Positions 24,862 to 31,984 of a DNA stretch of 64,000 bases are shown piece after piece. The stretch is from Microbacterium sp. SSM24 (GTDB lineage: Bacteria > Actinomycetota > Actinomycetes > Actinomycetales > Microbacteriaceae): the NCBI RefSeq assembly GCF_025989145.1, contig NZ_JAPDNQ010000001.1:1178001-1242000 (forward strand), given 5' to 3'. Within the stretch, counting starts at the first letter, position 1. Each line of letters starts with the position of its first letter. Position numbers and translations under genes: made by a program. The notes below the pieces were generated by a model that was not told the origin of the DNA, did no database searches, and was given only the letters and a program-made list of their open reading frames with translations.

Positions 24862-26457
24862 TCAGGAACCTCTCGTGTACTCGGCGACGTAGACGTCTTC
24901 GTAGCTGCCCGCGCCCTCCTCGGCGAAGAAGATCTCGTCGCCGGGCCGCGGTTCGGGCAGATAGCGCTCCGCCTCAGCACCATACATTCCGGCGTCATGC
25001 ATGGGCCACGTGAGCGGCCGGTAGGTCTGCCAGTCGGCGTCGAAGCGCACGTAGTCGATGGGGTCGAGCCCCAGGAACTCCAGCGTATGGACGGGATCGA
25101 TGCCGTTGTTGATCTGCGTCACCCGCACATCGGGCGGCATGTCGCTGTAGTGCTTGTCGATCGCGGAGCCCGCTGTGAACACCGACGCGACACGGTCCGC
25201 GACCCGAGGGTTCGTCGCGAGCTCGCCCGCCATCATGCCGCCGAGCGACCAGCCGGTGAACATGATCGGAGCGTCGCTCTCGAAGACGCCGGCCTCGGTC
25301 ATCGCGTCCCACACGGCCTGCTCGTACTGCGTGGGCACGCCCGGGAACATCGAGAGCATCGCGTCGGCGCGGGCGTCGTTGAGGGCGCCGTCGGAGTTGA
25401 GCGGATTCCAGTTCTGCGTGCTCGGCAGCTGCACGCGCCACGAGATCACGTTGCCCTGGGCGTCGCGGATGGCTACCACGCGGATCTGCGTGAGACTCTC
25501 TCCGCCCTCTTCGTCCTGCTCGGCCAGGTCGGTCATGAGGCCCTCGTAGTCCCGTGCCTCGAGCGCGTCATCGCCCGGCTTCGGCTCACGATGACCGCCC
25601 GACACCTGCTGCGGCTTCGCGATCACCTCGCCGATCGCGAGGGCGAGCAGCGCGATCGCGAGCACCGCGGCGAGTACGAGCAGCCCGACCACGCCGAACA
25701 GCACGAAGATCAGCCCCACCACGAGCAGCCCCACGACGAGCAGCAGGGCCACGACCAGCGCGGACACGAGAGCGCTGAGCAGCTCCTGCAGGACGGCGAC
25801 GACGACCGAGAGCACCTGCGACGCCCACTCGCCGACCATCTCGAAGAAGTCGCCGACGCCCTCCCAGAACTGGTCCCAGTTGTCGCCCCACGAGTCGGCC
25901 CCGTGCTCGATCGCGGTCTCGATCGCATGGATCGCCCGGTCGGCGGCATCCCAGATGTCCTGCCGCGCCTGGTTCAGGGTGCGCCGGGCATCCTCGACCT
26001 GACCCGCGGAGTAGGCGGCGCCGTCCTGCTTCGACCACAGCTCCTCGTACAGCGCGTCGGTCGGGTCACCCTGGGCCTCGGCGAGCGTGATGTCGTTGTT
26101 CAGGTCGTGGACGTCGTCCCGCAGTCGATAGGTGCGCGCCTGATGGAAGTCGGCGTCCTCGACAGCCGCGCGCGCCGTCGCCTGGATCGGCGCGAGCTCG
26201 ACCGCGTACGTCGTGAGGGCGGTCGCGGTGCCGCCGTAGCGCCGGCGGGCGCGACGAAGACCAGCGGATGCCTCGGCCGCCGACTCCTCGAGAGCATCCG
26301 TCGCGCGGCTGCGCTGGTCGTCGACGAGGTCGCGAAGGGCGTCGGCCGCGCGCGCGATCGCCTCGGCGGTGGTCTGCAGACGCCGCGCGCGACTCTCGAG
26401 CTCGGCGGGGCGGCCCTCGAAGACGTCCTCGAACTCGACCGCCAAGCCGGAGCTCAC
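24862..26457 (-). CDS. putative type VII-type effector: helical N terminus, membrane segment, alpha/beta-hydrolase (lipase-like) C terminus
   Basis: 531 residues. Residues 1-210 are alpha-helical and heptad-like ('ARRLQTTAEAIARAADALRD'), as in WXG/LXG targeting domains. Residues 220-290 form an extremely hydrophobic stretch of two to three helices ('LLLVVGLLVVGLIFVLFG'). Residues 300-531 hold a lipase-like hydrolase with nucleophile elbow 'FTGWSLGGMMAGELA' and a candidate catalytic His in 'PMHDAGMYG'. The GTG start overlaps the WXG100-like gene by GTGA. The architecture suggests a secreted lipid-acting toxin whose partner is the WXG100-like protein and whose neutraliser may be the following lipoprotein. 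An alternative is a membrane-bound housekeeping lipase. Confidence 0.85.
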   Translation of the reverse strand: MSSGLAVEFEDVFEGRPAELESRARRLQTTAEAIARAADALRDLVDDQRSRATDALEESAAEASAGLRRARRRYGGTATALTTYAVELAPIQATARAAVEDADFHQARTYRLRDDVHDLNNDITLAEAQGDPTDALYEELWSKQDGAAYSAGQVEDARRTLNQARQDIWDAADRAIHAIETAIEHGADSWGDNWDQFWEGVGDFFEMVGEWASQVLSVVVAVLQELLSALVSALVVALLLVVGLLVVGLIFVLFGVVGLLVLAAVLAIALLALAIGEVIAKPQQVSGGHREPKPGDDALEARDYEGLMTDLAEQDEEGGESLTQIRVVAIRDAQGNVISWRVQLPSTQNWNPLNSDGALNDARADAMLSMFPGVPTQYEQAVWDAMTEAGVFESDAPIMFTGWSLGGMMAGELATNPRVADRVASVFTAGSAIDKHYSDMPPDVRVTQINNGIDPVHTLEFLGLDPIDYVRFDADWQTYRPLTWPMHDAGMYGAEAERYLPEPRPGDEIFFAEEGAGSYEDVYVAEYTRGS

Positions 26458-26750
26458 GGGGCGTCCTCGTCGGTGTCGACGCCGTCGCCCATCGAGCGGT
26501 CGAGCTCCGTCATGGTCTCGTCGATCGCCTCGAGCCAGTCCCGCACGGCGACGAGCTGCTCCTCGAGCTTGCCCCGGTTGTGGTCCCAGTTGCCCGCGAA
26601 GTCGCGCACCTTGGCGGCGAGCCGGTGCTCGCCGGTGAGATCGGCCAGGTCGTCACCGACCCGGTCGGCGCTGCGGAATGTCTCGAGCGCAGCGCTGACC
26701 CGGCTCTTCGCCGTGCGCAGTGCGTCGAGGTCGAGCTCGATATCGCCCAC
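26454..26750 (-). CDS. WXG100-like small helical protein
   Basis: 98 residues, predicted helical hairpin: helix 'DLDALRTAKSRVSAALETF', turn region 'FAGNWDHNRGKL' with the central Trp, then 'LVAVRDWLEAIDETMTELD'. Size, Trp position and the upstream location before a helical-N-terminal effector fit WXG100 proteins that pair with type VII secretion substrates, although the exact W-x-G is W-D-H-N-R-G here. GTG 26750 is preferred because GGGAGG lies 8-10 bases upstream; an ATG eight codons earlier has no such site. First gene of a four-gene operon. Confidence 0.78.
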   Translation of the reverse strand: MGDIELDLDALRTAKSRVSAALETFRSADRVGDDLADLTGEHRLAAKVRDFAGNWDHNRGKLEEQLVAVRDWLEAIDETMTELDRSMGDGVDTDEDAP

Positions 26751-26782
26751 GATCCATCCCTCCCGCCGCAGCATCCGGAGTC

Positions 26783-26830
26783 AGCCTATGGCTCGGGCAA
26801 GCGTCATCCGATGGGGACAAATCCCCACTG
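26783..26830 (-). promoter_or_regulatory. predicted promoter and upstream motif of the WXG-lipase operon
   Basis: Minus strand: GTGGGGATTTGTCCCCAT (26828-26811), an inverted repeat GGGGA-N4-TCCCC shape, followed after 26 bases (counted from TTTGTCC) by a -10-like TAGGCT (26788-26783). The expected start near 26776 leaves a leader of about 26 bases. The same motif and spacing are found upstream of the PFNA-type operon. Confidence 0.55.
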
Positions 26831-26853
26831 TGCAAGACGCGGGTCAGCCGCGG

Positions 26854-27426
26854 TCATGACGCGCGCCAGCATCCGTCGACGTGATCGTCGACCATGCCCG
26901 ACGACTGCATCAGCGCGTACATCGTCGTCGAGCCGACGAAACGGAACCCGCGCTTGCGCAGCGCCTTGCTCATCGCATCGGACTCGGGCGTTGTCGCCGG
27001 CACGTCGGCGAAGGATGCCGGGCGCGGCCGGGCGGCGGGTGCGAACGACCACAGGAAGGCATCGAGCTCGCCCTGGTCGAGCTCGAGCATGAGCTGCGCG
27101 TTCGAGATCGTCGCGAGGATCTTCGCCCGGTTGCGGATGATTCCCGCGTCGCCCATGAGCCGTTCGACGTCTGCCTCGCCGAAACCCGCGACCACCGCAG
27201 GGTCGAACCCGGCGAACACCTCGCGGAACCGCGGACGCTTGCGCAGGATCGTGATCCACGACAGCCCCGCCTGAAATCCCTCGAGGCTCATCTTCTCGAA
27301 GAGCGGGCGGTCGCCGTGCAGCGGGAAGCCCCACTCCTCGTCGTGATAGCGGCGGTACTCGGAGTCGTCGCCGACCCACGCGCAGCGGGCGATGCCGTCG
27401 GGGCCGAGTCGGGTGTCGGTGGTCAC
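26854..27426 (-). CDS. tag: DNA-3-methyladenine glycosylase I
   Basis: 190 residues, base-excision repair enzyme releasing 3-methyladenine from alkylated DNA. Family hallmarks: 'RCAWVGDDSEYRRYHDEEWG' near the N terminus (zinc-ligand Cys14 and the HDEEWG motif), 'FEKMSLEGFQAGLSWITIL', and 'GFRFVGSTTMYALMQSSGMVDDH' near the C terminus with the late His/Cys zinc ligands ('HVDGCW'). The length matches the usual 185-200. GTG 27426 is the only start before the conserved N terminus. Independent gene, with palindromic DNA upstream. Confidence 0.95.
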   Translation of the reverse strand: MTTDTRLGPDGIARCAWVGDDSEYRRYHDEEWGFPLHGDRPLFEKMSLEGFQAGLSWITILRKRPRFREVFAGFDPAVVAGFGEADVERLMGDAGIIRNRAKILATISNAQLMLELDQGELDAFLWSFAPAARPRPASFADVPATTPESDAMSKALRKRGFRFVGSTTMYALMQSSGMVDDHVDGCWRAS

Positions 27427-27600
27427 GCCGCGACCCTACCCGGTCCCCCCGACGGCGGACCGCGGTGACGAACGTCTGGCTGACCGGAGAATGGCCGCCG
27501 GCCGCCTGCGTGGCGCACCCCGGGTAGACGTCACACATCGTCGAACGAAATCTGCGCACCCGATCCGCGCCCTGCTGCGGAATCGACAGTGTCCGGTTCT

Positions 27601-27670
27601 CGTATGTGAGTTGATGCTCACATAGCTGCAAAGGTCGCGACGAACCTGTGTGAGCCCGAACTCACATACG
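27601..27670. repeat. nested inverted-repeat element, family A copy 2 (TGTGAG half-sites)
   Basis: The outer arms CGTATGTGAG (27601-27610) and CTCACATACG (27661-27670) are perfectly complementary. Inside, CTCACATA (27617-27624) and TGTGAG (27649-27654) make two smaller palindromes, each with a 6-base centre. The half-site order and the centre CCCGAA/CACGAA agree with the copy at 2741-2841. It lies in the 319-base gene-free stretch 27427-27745, which otherwise holds only the GC repeat below and probable promoter DNA of tag. Confidence 0.8.
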
Positions 27671-27700
27671 AGGTGGACGGTGCATCGATCCCGGAATCCC

Positions 27701-27736
27701 GCCGCGCCGCGCCGCGCCGCGCCGCGCCGCGCCGCG
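27701..27736. repeat. short tandem repeat, seven GCCGC units
   Basis: Perfect 5-base period, about seven units, ending 10 bases before the stop codon of the acyl-CoA oxidase gene. Such tracts are prone to slippage; being outside the coding frame, length change would affect only the 3' region. Confidence 0.85.
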
Positions 27737-27745
27737 AGACTCCCG

Positions 27746-29851
27746 CTACTTCTTCTTCAGCGACTTCTCGCTGACGGGCGCCTCACCCGACGCGGCGAGC
27801 GCGGCGTAGTACTCGCGCGCCTCGTCCTGCCGCGCACGCTCGGCACCCGACGCGATCGGCGCACGCACGTGCTCGGGCGCGAAGCCGTAGGCATCGACGA
27901 GGTCCTGCGCGTGCGGGCGCAGGCGGGCGGTCAGACGGTCGATGTAGCGGGACACGGATGCCGCGCGCTGCGCCGACAGCCGCCCGTTGATCAGGTACCA
28001 GGCCAGGTGCTTCTCGATGAGGTGCAGCCCGAACAGGTCGCGCAGCCACATCAGCACCCGGCGGGTGCCGTCATCCTCGATGCGGTGGATGCCGTCGGTG
28101 AACGCCTCCCACTGCAGCAGCTCGGCGTGCGCACGGGCCGCCTCGATGAGCTCGGCCTGGTGGCTGTTGAAGACGGCAGCGGCCTCGGCGGGCGAGAGCT
28201 TGGATGCGGGACGCAGGGCTCCGGCGACATCCGACACCATCTGCTGCACGCGACCCGCGAGCAGGTCGTGCTGCTGGTCCTCACGCAGACCGAGTTCGAC
28301 GGAGCGCGCCGTCGAACCGAGATCGGCGACCGACTGGCCGAGCTGGCGCAGCCCCGCGCCGTGGAAGAGCTTGCCGGCGGTCTGGCCCACGGCGAAGCGG
28401 GCGAGCCTGGCAGCATCCGCCCCCTTGAACTGCTTCGCGTAGTCGGCCAGCAGACGCTTGCCCACCAGCTGCAGGAGGACGTTGTTGTCGCCCTCGAAGG
28501 TGACGTACACGTCGAGGTCCTGGTGGAGGCCCACCATGCGGTTCTCGGCGAGGAAGCCGGATCCGCCGCACGCCTCGCGCGCCTCCTGGATCGTGTCGAG
28601 CGCGTTCCAGGTGCTGAGGGGCTTGAGCGCTGCGGCGAGCGTCTCGAGGTCCTCCCGCTCTTCGGGGGTGTCGGCCCGGCCCGAGAAGACGCCGTCGAAC
28701 TTCTTGAGCAGCTCGTCGTGGGCGAAGAACTGGGCGTAGTTCTGGGCGAGGAGCGGGAGCAGGCGCCGCTGGTGCTTGCCGTAGTCGAGCAGCACGACCT
28801 CGGCGGTACCCGCGCCCGAGTCGAACTGGCGACGCTGCCCCGCGTAGGTCAGCGCGATGTGCAGCGCGAGCGCGGTGCCCGTCGTGGCGGCGCCGTCGAG
28901 AGAGACGCGGCCCTGCACGAGCGCGCCGAGCATCGTGAAGAAGCGGCGACCGGGGCTCGGGATGTCGGAGCTGTACGTGCCGTCGGCGGCGACGTCTCCG
29001 TACCGGTTGAGCAGGTTCGTGCGGGGGATGCGCACGTGGTCGAAGTGCAGCCGGCCGTTGTCGATGCCGTTGAGCCCGCCCTTGACGCCGTCGTCCTCGC
29101 CGCCGATTCCCGGGAGGAAGTCGCCAGCCTCGTCGCGCAGCGGCACGAAGAAGCAGTGCACGCCGTAGTTGACGCCGCCGGTGATGAGCTGGGCGAACAC
29201 CGTCGCCGCCTTGCCGTGCAGCGCCGCGTTGCCGAGGTAGTCCTTCCAGGCGCCGCGGAACGGCGTGTGGATCACGAACTCCTCGGTCTCCGGGTCGTAC
29301 GTGGCGGTGGTTCCGATCGCGGCGACGTCGGAGCCGTGCCCGGTCTCGGTCATCGCGAACGCGCCCGGGATGCTGAGGTCGGCGACGCCGCGCATCCACT
29401 TCTCGTGGTGCTCCTTCGTGCCGAGCTGGAAGATCGCCGACCCGAACAGGCCCCATTGGACGCCGGACTTGATCTGCAGGCTGGGGTCGGCGAGCACGAG
29501 CTCCTGGAAGCCGGCGAGGTTCGCGCCGTTGTCGTTGAGCCCACCGAACTCCTCGGGGAGCGCGCGGCGCGATCCGCCGTGCTCCACCAGCAGATGCAGC
29601 TGGGTCAGCACGCGCTCGCGGTGGTCGGCCATGGGCTGGCCCTCGATGCGCCAGAACGCCGGGTCCTTGATCATCTCGCGCGCTTCGCGGCGGGTGTCGC
29701 CCCAGGTTCCGAGAAGAAGGTCGGTCACGGCATCCACGTCGATACGGGGCTCGGATGCCTCCTCCGGCGTGTGCGCGGCGGTCGGCGCACCGCCGGCGGG
29801 CGTGCGCTTGCTCGTGGCGGGCTTGGGGGAGCGGACGGCGGCGTCGGCCAT
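27746..29851 (-). CDS. acyl-CoA oxidase / dehydrogenase family flavoenzyme
   Basis: 701 residues, acyl-CoA oxidase type (about 650-700) rather than the roughly 380-residue dehydrogenase. It oxidises acyl-CoA to trans-2-enoyl-CoA in beta-oxidation with FAD. Seen: 'GAFAMTETGHGSDVAAIGTT' (flavin and substrate loop, about residue 165), 'GRVSLDGAATTGTALALHIA', 'EACGGSGFLAENRMVGL' and 'YVTFEGDNNVLLQLVGKRL', where the Glu is the catalytic base of acyl-CoA oxidases. The C-terminal helical domain ends in a basic SLKKK tail. ATG 29851 has GAGAGGTGA just upstream. The approximately 40-residue Pro/Ala/Thr leader is not conserved in the family and may be disordered. Confidence 0.93.
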   Translation of the reverse strand: MADAAVRSPKPATSKRTPAGGAPTAAHTPEEASEPRIDVDAVTDLLLGTWGDTRREAREMIKDPAFWRIEGQPMADHRERVLTQLHLLVEHGGSRRALPEEFGGLNDNGANLAGFQELVLADPSLQIKSGVQWGLFGSAIFQLGTKEHHEKWMRGVADLSIPGAFAMTETGHGSDVAAIGTTATYDPETEEFVIHTPFRGAWKDYLGNAALHGKAATVFAQLITGGVNYGVHCFFVPLRDEAGDFLPGIGGEDDGVKGGLNGIDNGRLHFDHVRIPRTNLLNRYGDVAADGTYSSDIPSPGRRFFTMLGALVQGRVSLDGAATTGTALALHIALTYAGQRRQFDSGAGTAEVVLLDYGKHQRRLLPLLAQNYAQFFAHDELLKKFDGVFSGRADTPEEREDLETLAAALKPLSTWNALDTIQEAREACGGSGFLAENRMVGLHQDLDVYVTFEGDNNVLLQLVGKRLLADYAKQFKGADAARLARFAVGQTAGKLFHGAGLRQLGQSVADLGSTARSVELGLREDQQHDLLAGRVQQMVSDVAGALRPASKLSPAEAAAVFNSHQAELIEAARAHAELLQWEAFTDGIHRIEDDGTRRVLMWLRDLFGLHLIEKHLAWYLINGRLSAQRAASVSRYIDRLTARLRPHAQDLVDAYGFAPEHVRAPIASGAERARQDEAREYYAALAASGEAPVSEKSLKKK

Positions 29852-30000
29852 GCGTCACCTCTCGGTTCGGAGATGGAAAACTCACTTCCGACGGTAGGAC
29901 TCCCACAACGCAGGTTCAAACCGCTTGGAGCCCTTCCACAATCACCCTGCGAGACGGGTCGCCCCCACCTTGTGCCCACCCCACACCCCCTCCTCTCTAC

Positions 30001-30074
30001 CCGGTCCGTTTGTGCGGGCGTTTGGCCGCCTCCCGGGCGAGGGAGGCGCACATTCGCCCGCACAAACGGACCGG
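30001..30074. repeat. long inverted-repeat element, family B copy 1
   Basis: Perfect 20-base arms (30001-30020 and 30055-30074; core GTCCGTTTGTGCGGGCG) around an inner hairpin CCTCCC/GGGAGG. The copy at 35138-35203 has the same arm core and, read on the other strand, the same inner edge GGGCGCACATTCGCCCGC-type sequence. This copy ends 18 bases before the GTG of the acetyltransferase gene and so lies in its promoter or leader. Confidence 0.85.
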
Positions 30075-30092
30075 TTCGGGGAGGATGAGACG

Positions 30093-30572
30093 GTGCAGGT
30101 AGAGCTCGAGCCGTGGACGGATGCCGATCTCGTCATCCTCCGGAGGGCCAACACCGCCGAGCTGACCGAGTACCTCGGTGGGCCCGAGACCGAAGCGGCC
30201 CTGCTCGCGCGCCACGCCGAATACCTCTCCGGCGGAGACGCCGTGCGGATGTTCCGCATCGTCGCCGACGGCGCGACCGCGGGATACGCGGGCTGGTGGG
30301 AGCAGGACCACGACGGAGCACCCGCCTACGAGGTGGGCTGCGTGGTCGCGCCGGAATGGCAGGGCCTCGGCGTTGCGTCGGCGGCGCTCGCCGAGGTCGT
30401 GCGGGGTGCACTCGCGGCAGGCGGCGGACGGCCGCTCGTCGGCTACGCCCACGCCGAGAACGAGGCATCCCACGCCCTCTGCCGCCGCGCGGGGTTCACG
30501 CCGGAGGGCACCGGGGTGTTCCCCGGCGATCCGCCGGTGAGCGTGACCGTGTGGGTCATCCGGCCCGGCTGA
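30093..30572 (+). CDS. GNAT-family N-acetyltransferase
   Basis: 159 residues. GNAT core with the acetyl-CoA loop 'VVAPEWQGLGVASAALAEVV' (a variant of the Q/RxxGxG/A motif) at about 92-111 and 'NEASHALCRRAGFTPEGTG' in the last third. The substrate is unknown. GTG 30093 is chosen because GGGGAGG lies 8 bases upstream and the protein start aligns with the neighbouring paralogue ('VELEPWTDADLVILRRAN' versus 'VGLHPWSEGDLPVLERAN'); the frame upstream is repeat DNA. It seems to have arisen by tandem duplication with the N-terminal domain of the next gene, 58 bases downstream. Confidence 0.9.
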   Translation: MQVELEPWTDADLVILRRANTAELTEYLGGPETEAALLARHAEYLSGGDAVRMFRIVADGATAGYAGWWEQDHDGAPAYEVGCVVAPEWQGLGVASAALAEVVRGALAAGGGRPLVGYAHAENEASHALCRRAGFTPEGTGVFPGDPPVSVTVWVIRPG

Positions 30573-30630
30573 CCGGGCCGGCGGTGTCGGGGGCGATCCG
30601 GAGAATGGGATACCGACGAGAGGCGGAGCG

Positions 30631-31896
30631 ATGAGGGTCGGACTGCACCCGTGGAGCGAGGGCGACCTGCCCGTGCTCGAGCGCGCGAACTCTCCCGAGA
30701 TGACGGCGCACCTGGGCGGACCCGAATCCGACGAGCAGGTGCGCGAGAGGCACGAGCGCTACCTGCGGCTCAACGCGTCGGGCGAGGCCCGGATGCTGCG
30801 CATCGACGTCGACGGGGTGCCCGCCGGCGGCATCGGATACTGGGCCACCGACCACGACGGCGCGCCCGCCTTCGAGGCCGGGTGGGGCGTCGAGCCGCAG
30901 TTCCAGGGCCGCGGCGTCGCCCGTGAGGCGCTGCGTCAGCTGACGCGTCTCGTTGCGGCCGACGGGCGCCGCGGGCTCTTGGTCGCGTATCCGGGCGTCG
31001 ACAACGTCGCATCGAACGCGCTCTGCCGCAGCCTCGGATTCGAGGCCGGCGTCACCTCCACCATGCCGTGGCGCGGCAGTGAACTGACGTTCCGGGTCTG
31101 GACCCTGGACGTGTCGCCGCTCGACCTCTCCGGGCGGACGGCAGAGATCGACGAGCGCTTCGTCGGCGCCTCGCTCGACGAGTCACGCTGGTGGCCGTTC
31201 TACACGCCGCACTGGTCATCGAGGGAGGCCGCCGCCGCGCGCTGGTCGGTCGGCCCCGGCGGACTGCGGCTCCGCATCGATGAGGACACCGCGCCGTGGG
31301 CGCCCGACCTCGACGGTGAGCTGCGGGTGTCCCACCTGCAGTCGGGTCAGTTCTCGGGACCCGTAGGGAGTCTCGTCGGACAGCACCGGTTCCGGCCGGG
31401 ACTCGTCGTGCGCGAGGAGCAGCCCCAGCACCGCGGCTGGCTCGTCCGGCACGGTGTGATCGAAGTCCGGCTGGCCGCGATCCGCCACGACGACGCGATG
31501 GTCGCATGCTGGCCCATCGGCTTCGAGGAGCAGCCCGACGACTGCGGCGAGCTGTGCATCGCCGAGATCTTCGGGAGCGAGCTCGACGACGAGGGCGGCT
31601 GGGTCGGCGTCGGCGTGAAGCCGCAGAACGATCCCCGGCTGCGTGAGGACTTCGAGAAGATCCGGATCGACGGCGATCTCACCGCGATGCACGACTACGC
31701 CGTGGAGTGGACGCCCGAGCGCGTGCGCTTCTTCATCGACGGCCGCTGGGTGAAGACATCCGTCCAGTCGCTCGACTACCCGATGCAGTTCATGCTCGAG
31801 GTCTACGAGTTCCCGCGCGCGGACGGCACGCGCGACCTCTCGGCGCTCCCCCACGTGCTCCGGGTGGAGCGGGCGCGCACGTTCCCGTCGGTGTGA
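30631..31896 (+). CDS. fusion of GNAT acetyltransferase and GH16-like (concanavalin-fold) domain
   Basis: 421 residues. Residues 1-155 are a GNAT domain ('VEPQFQGRGVAREALRQL', 'NVASNALCRSLGFEAG'), a paralogue of the preceding gene. Residues 165-421 look like a GH16-type jelly roll: 'GLRLRIDEDTAPWAPDLDG', 'GELCIAEIFGSELDDEGG' where GH16 enzymes have ExDxxE (Glu and Glu kept, Asp changed to Cys), then 'HDYAVEWTPERVRFFIDGRWV', the hallmark C-terminal strand pair. No signal peptide, so it is predicted cytosolic, unusual for GH16. It may bind or modify an intracellular glycan. The reading frame is continuous without frameshift. Confidence 0.88.
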   Translation: MRVGLHPWSEGDLPVLERANSPEMTAHLGGPESDEQVRERHERYLRLNASGEARMLRIDVDGVPAGGIGYWATDHDGAPAFEAGWGVEPQFQGRGVAREALRQLTRLVAADGRRGLLVAYPGVDNVASNALCRSLGFEAGVTSTMPWRGSELTFRVWTLDVSPLDLSGRTAEIDERFVGASLDESRWWPFYTPHWSSREAAAARWSVGPGGLRLRIDEDTAPWAPDLDGELRVSHLQSGQFSGPVGSLVGQHRFRPGLVVREEQPQHRGWLVRHGVIEVRLAAIRHDDAMVACWPIGFEEQPDDCGELCIAEIFGSELDDEGGWVGVGVKPQNDPRLREDFEKIRIDGDLTAMHDYAVEWTPERVRFFIDGRWVKTSVQSLDYPMQFMLEVYEFPRADGTRDLSALPHVLRVERARTFPSV

Positions 31897-31984
31897 GCCC
31901 GGCCCTGCCGGGATCAGGCCCCGCGGGAGAGGCGGCGTGCGGGCGAGCGCGCGAATCACCCGAACGACGACCGACGTGGCTGCG

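Noticed and set aside
27701..27736. GCCGC tandem repeat as phase-variation tract of the acyl-CoA oxidase
   Set aside because: It lies beyond the stop codon, so slippage cannot change the reading frame; a 3'-end effect would be small.
29910..29940. tRNA-like GGTTCAAACC box
   Set aside because: No cloverleaf arms or acceptor stem can be built around it.
31897..31984. Terminator between the GNAT-GH16 gene and recQ
   Set aside because: The only symmetry (CCCGGC/GCCGGG) has a very short loop and a six-base stem, too weak to call.
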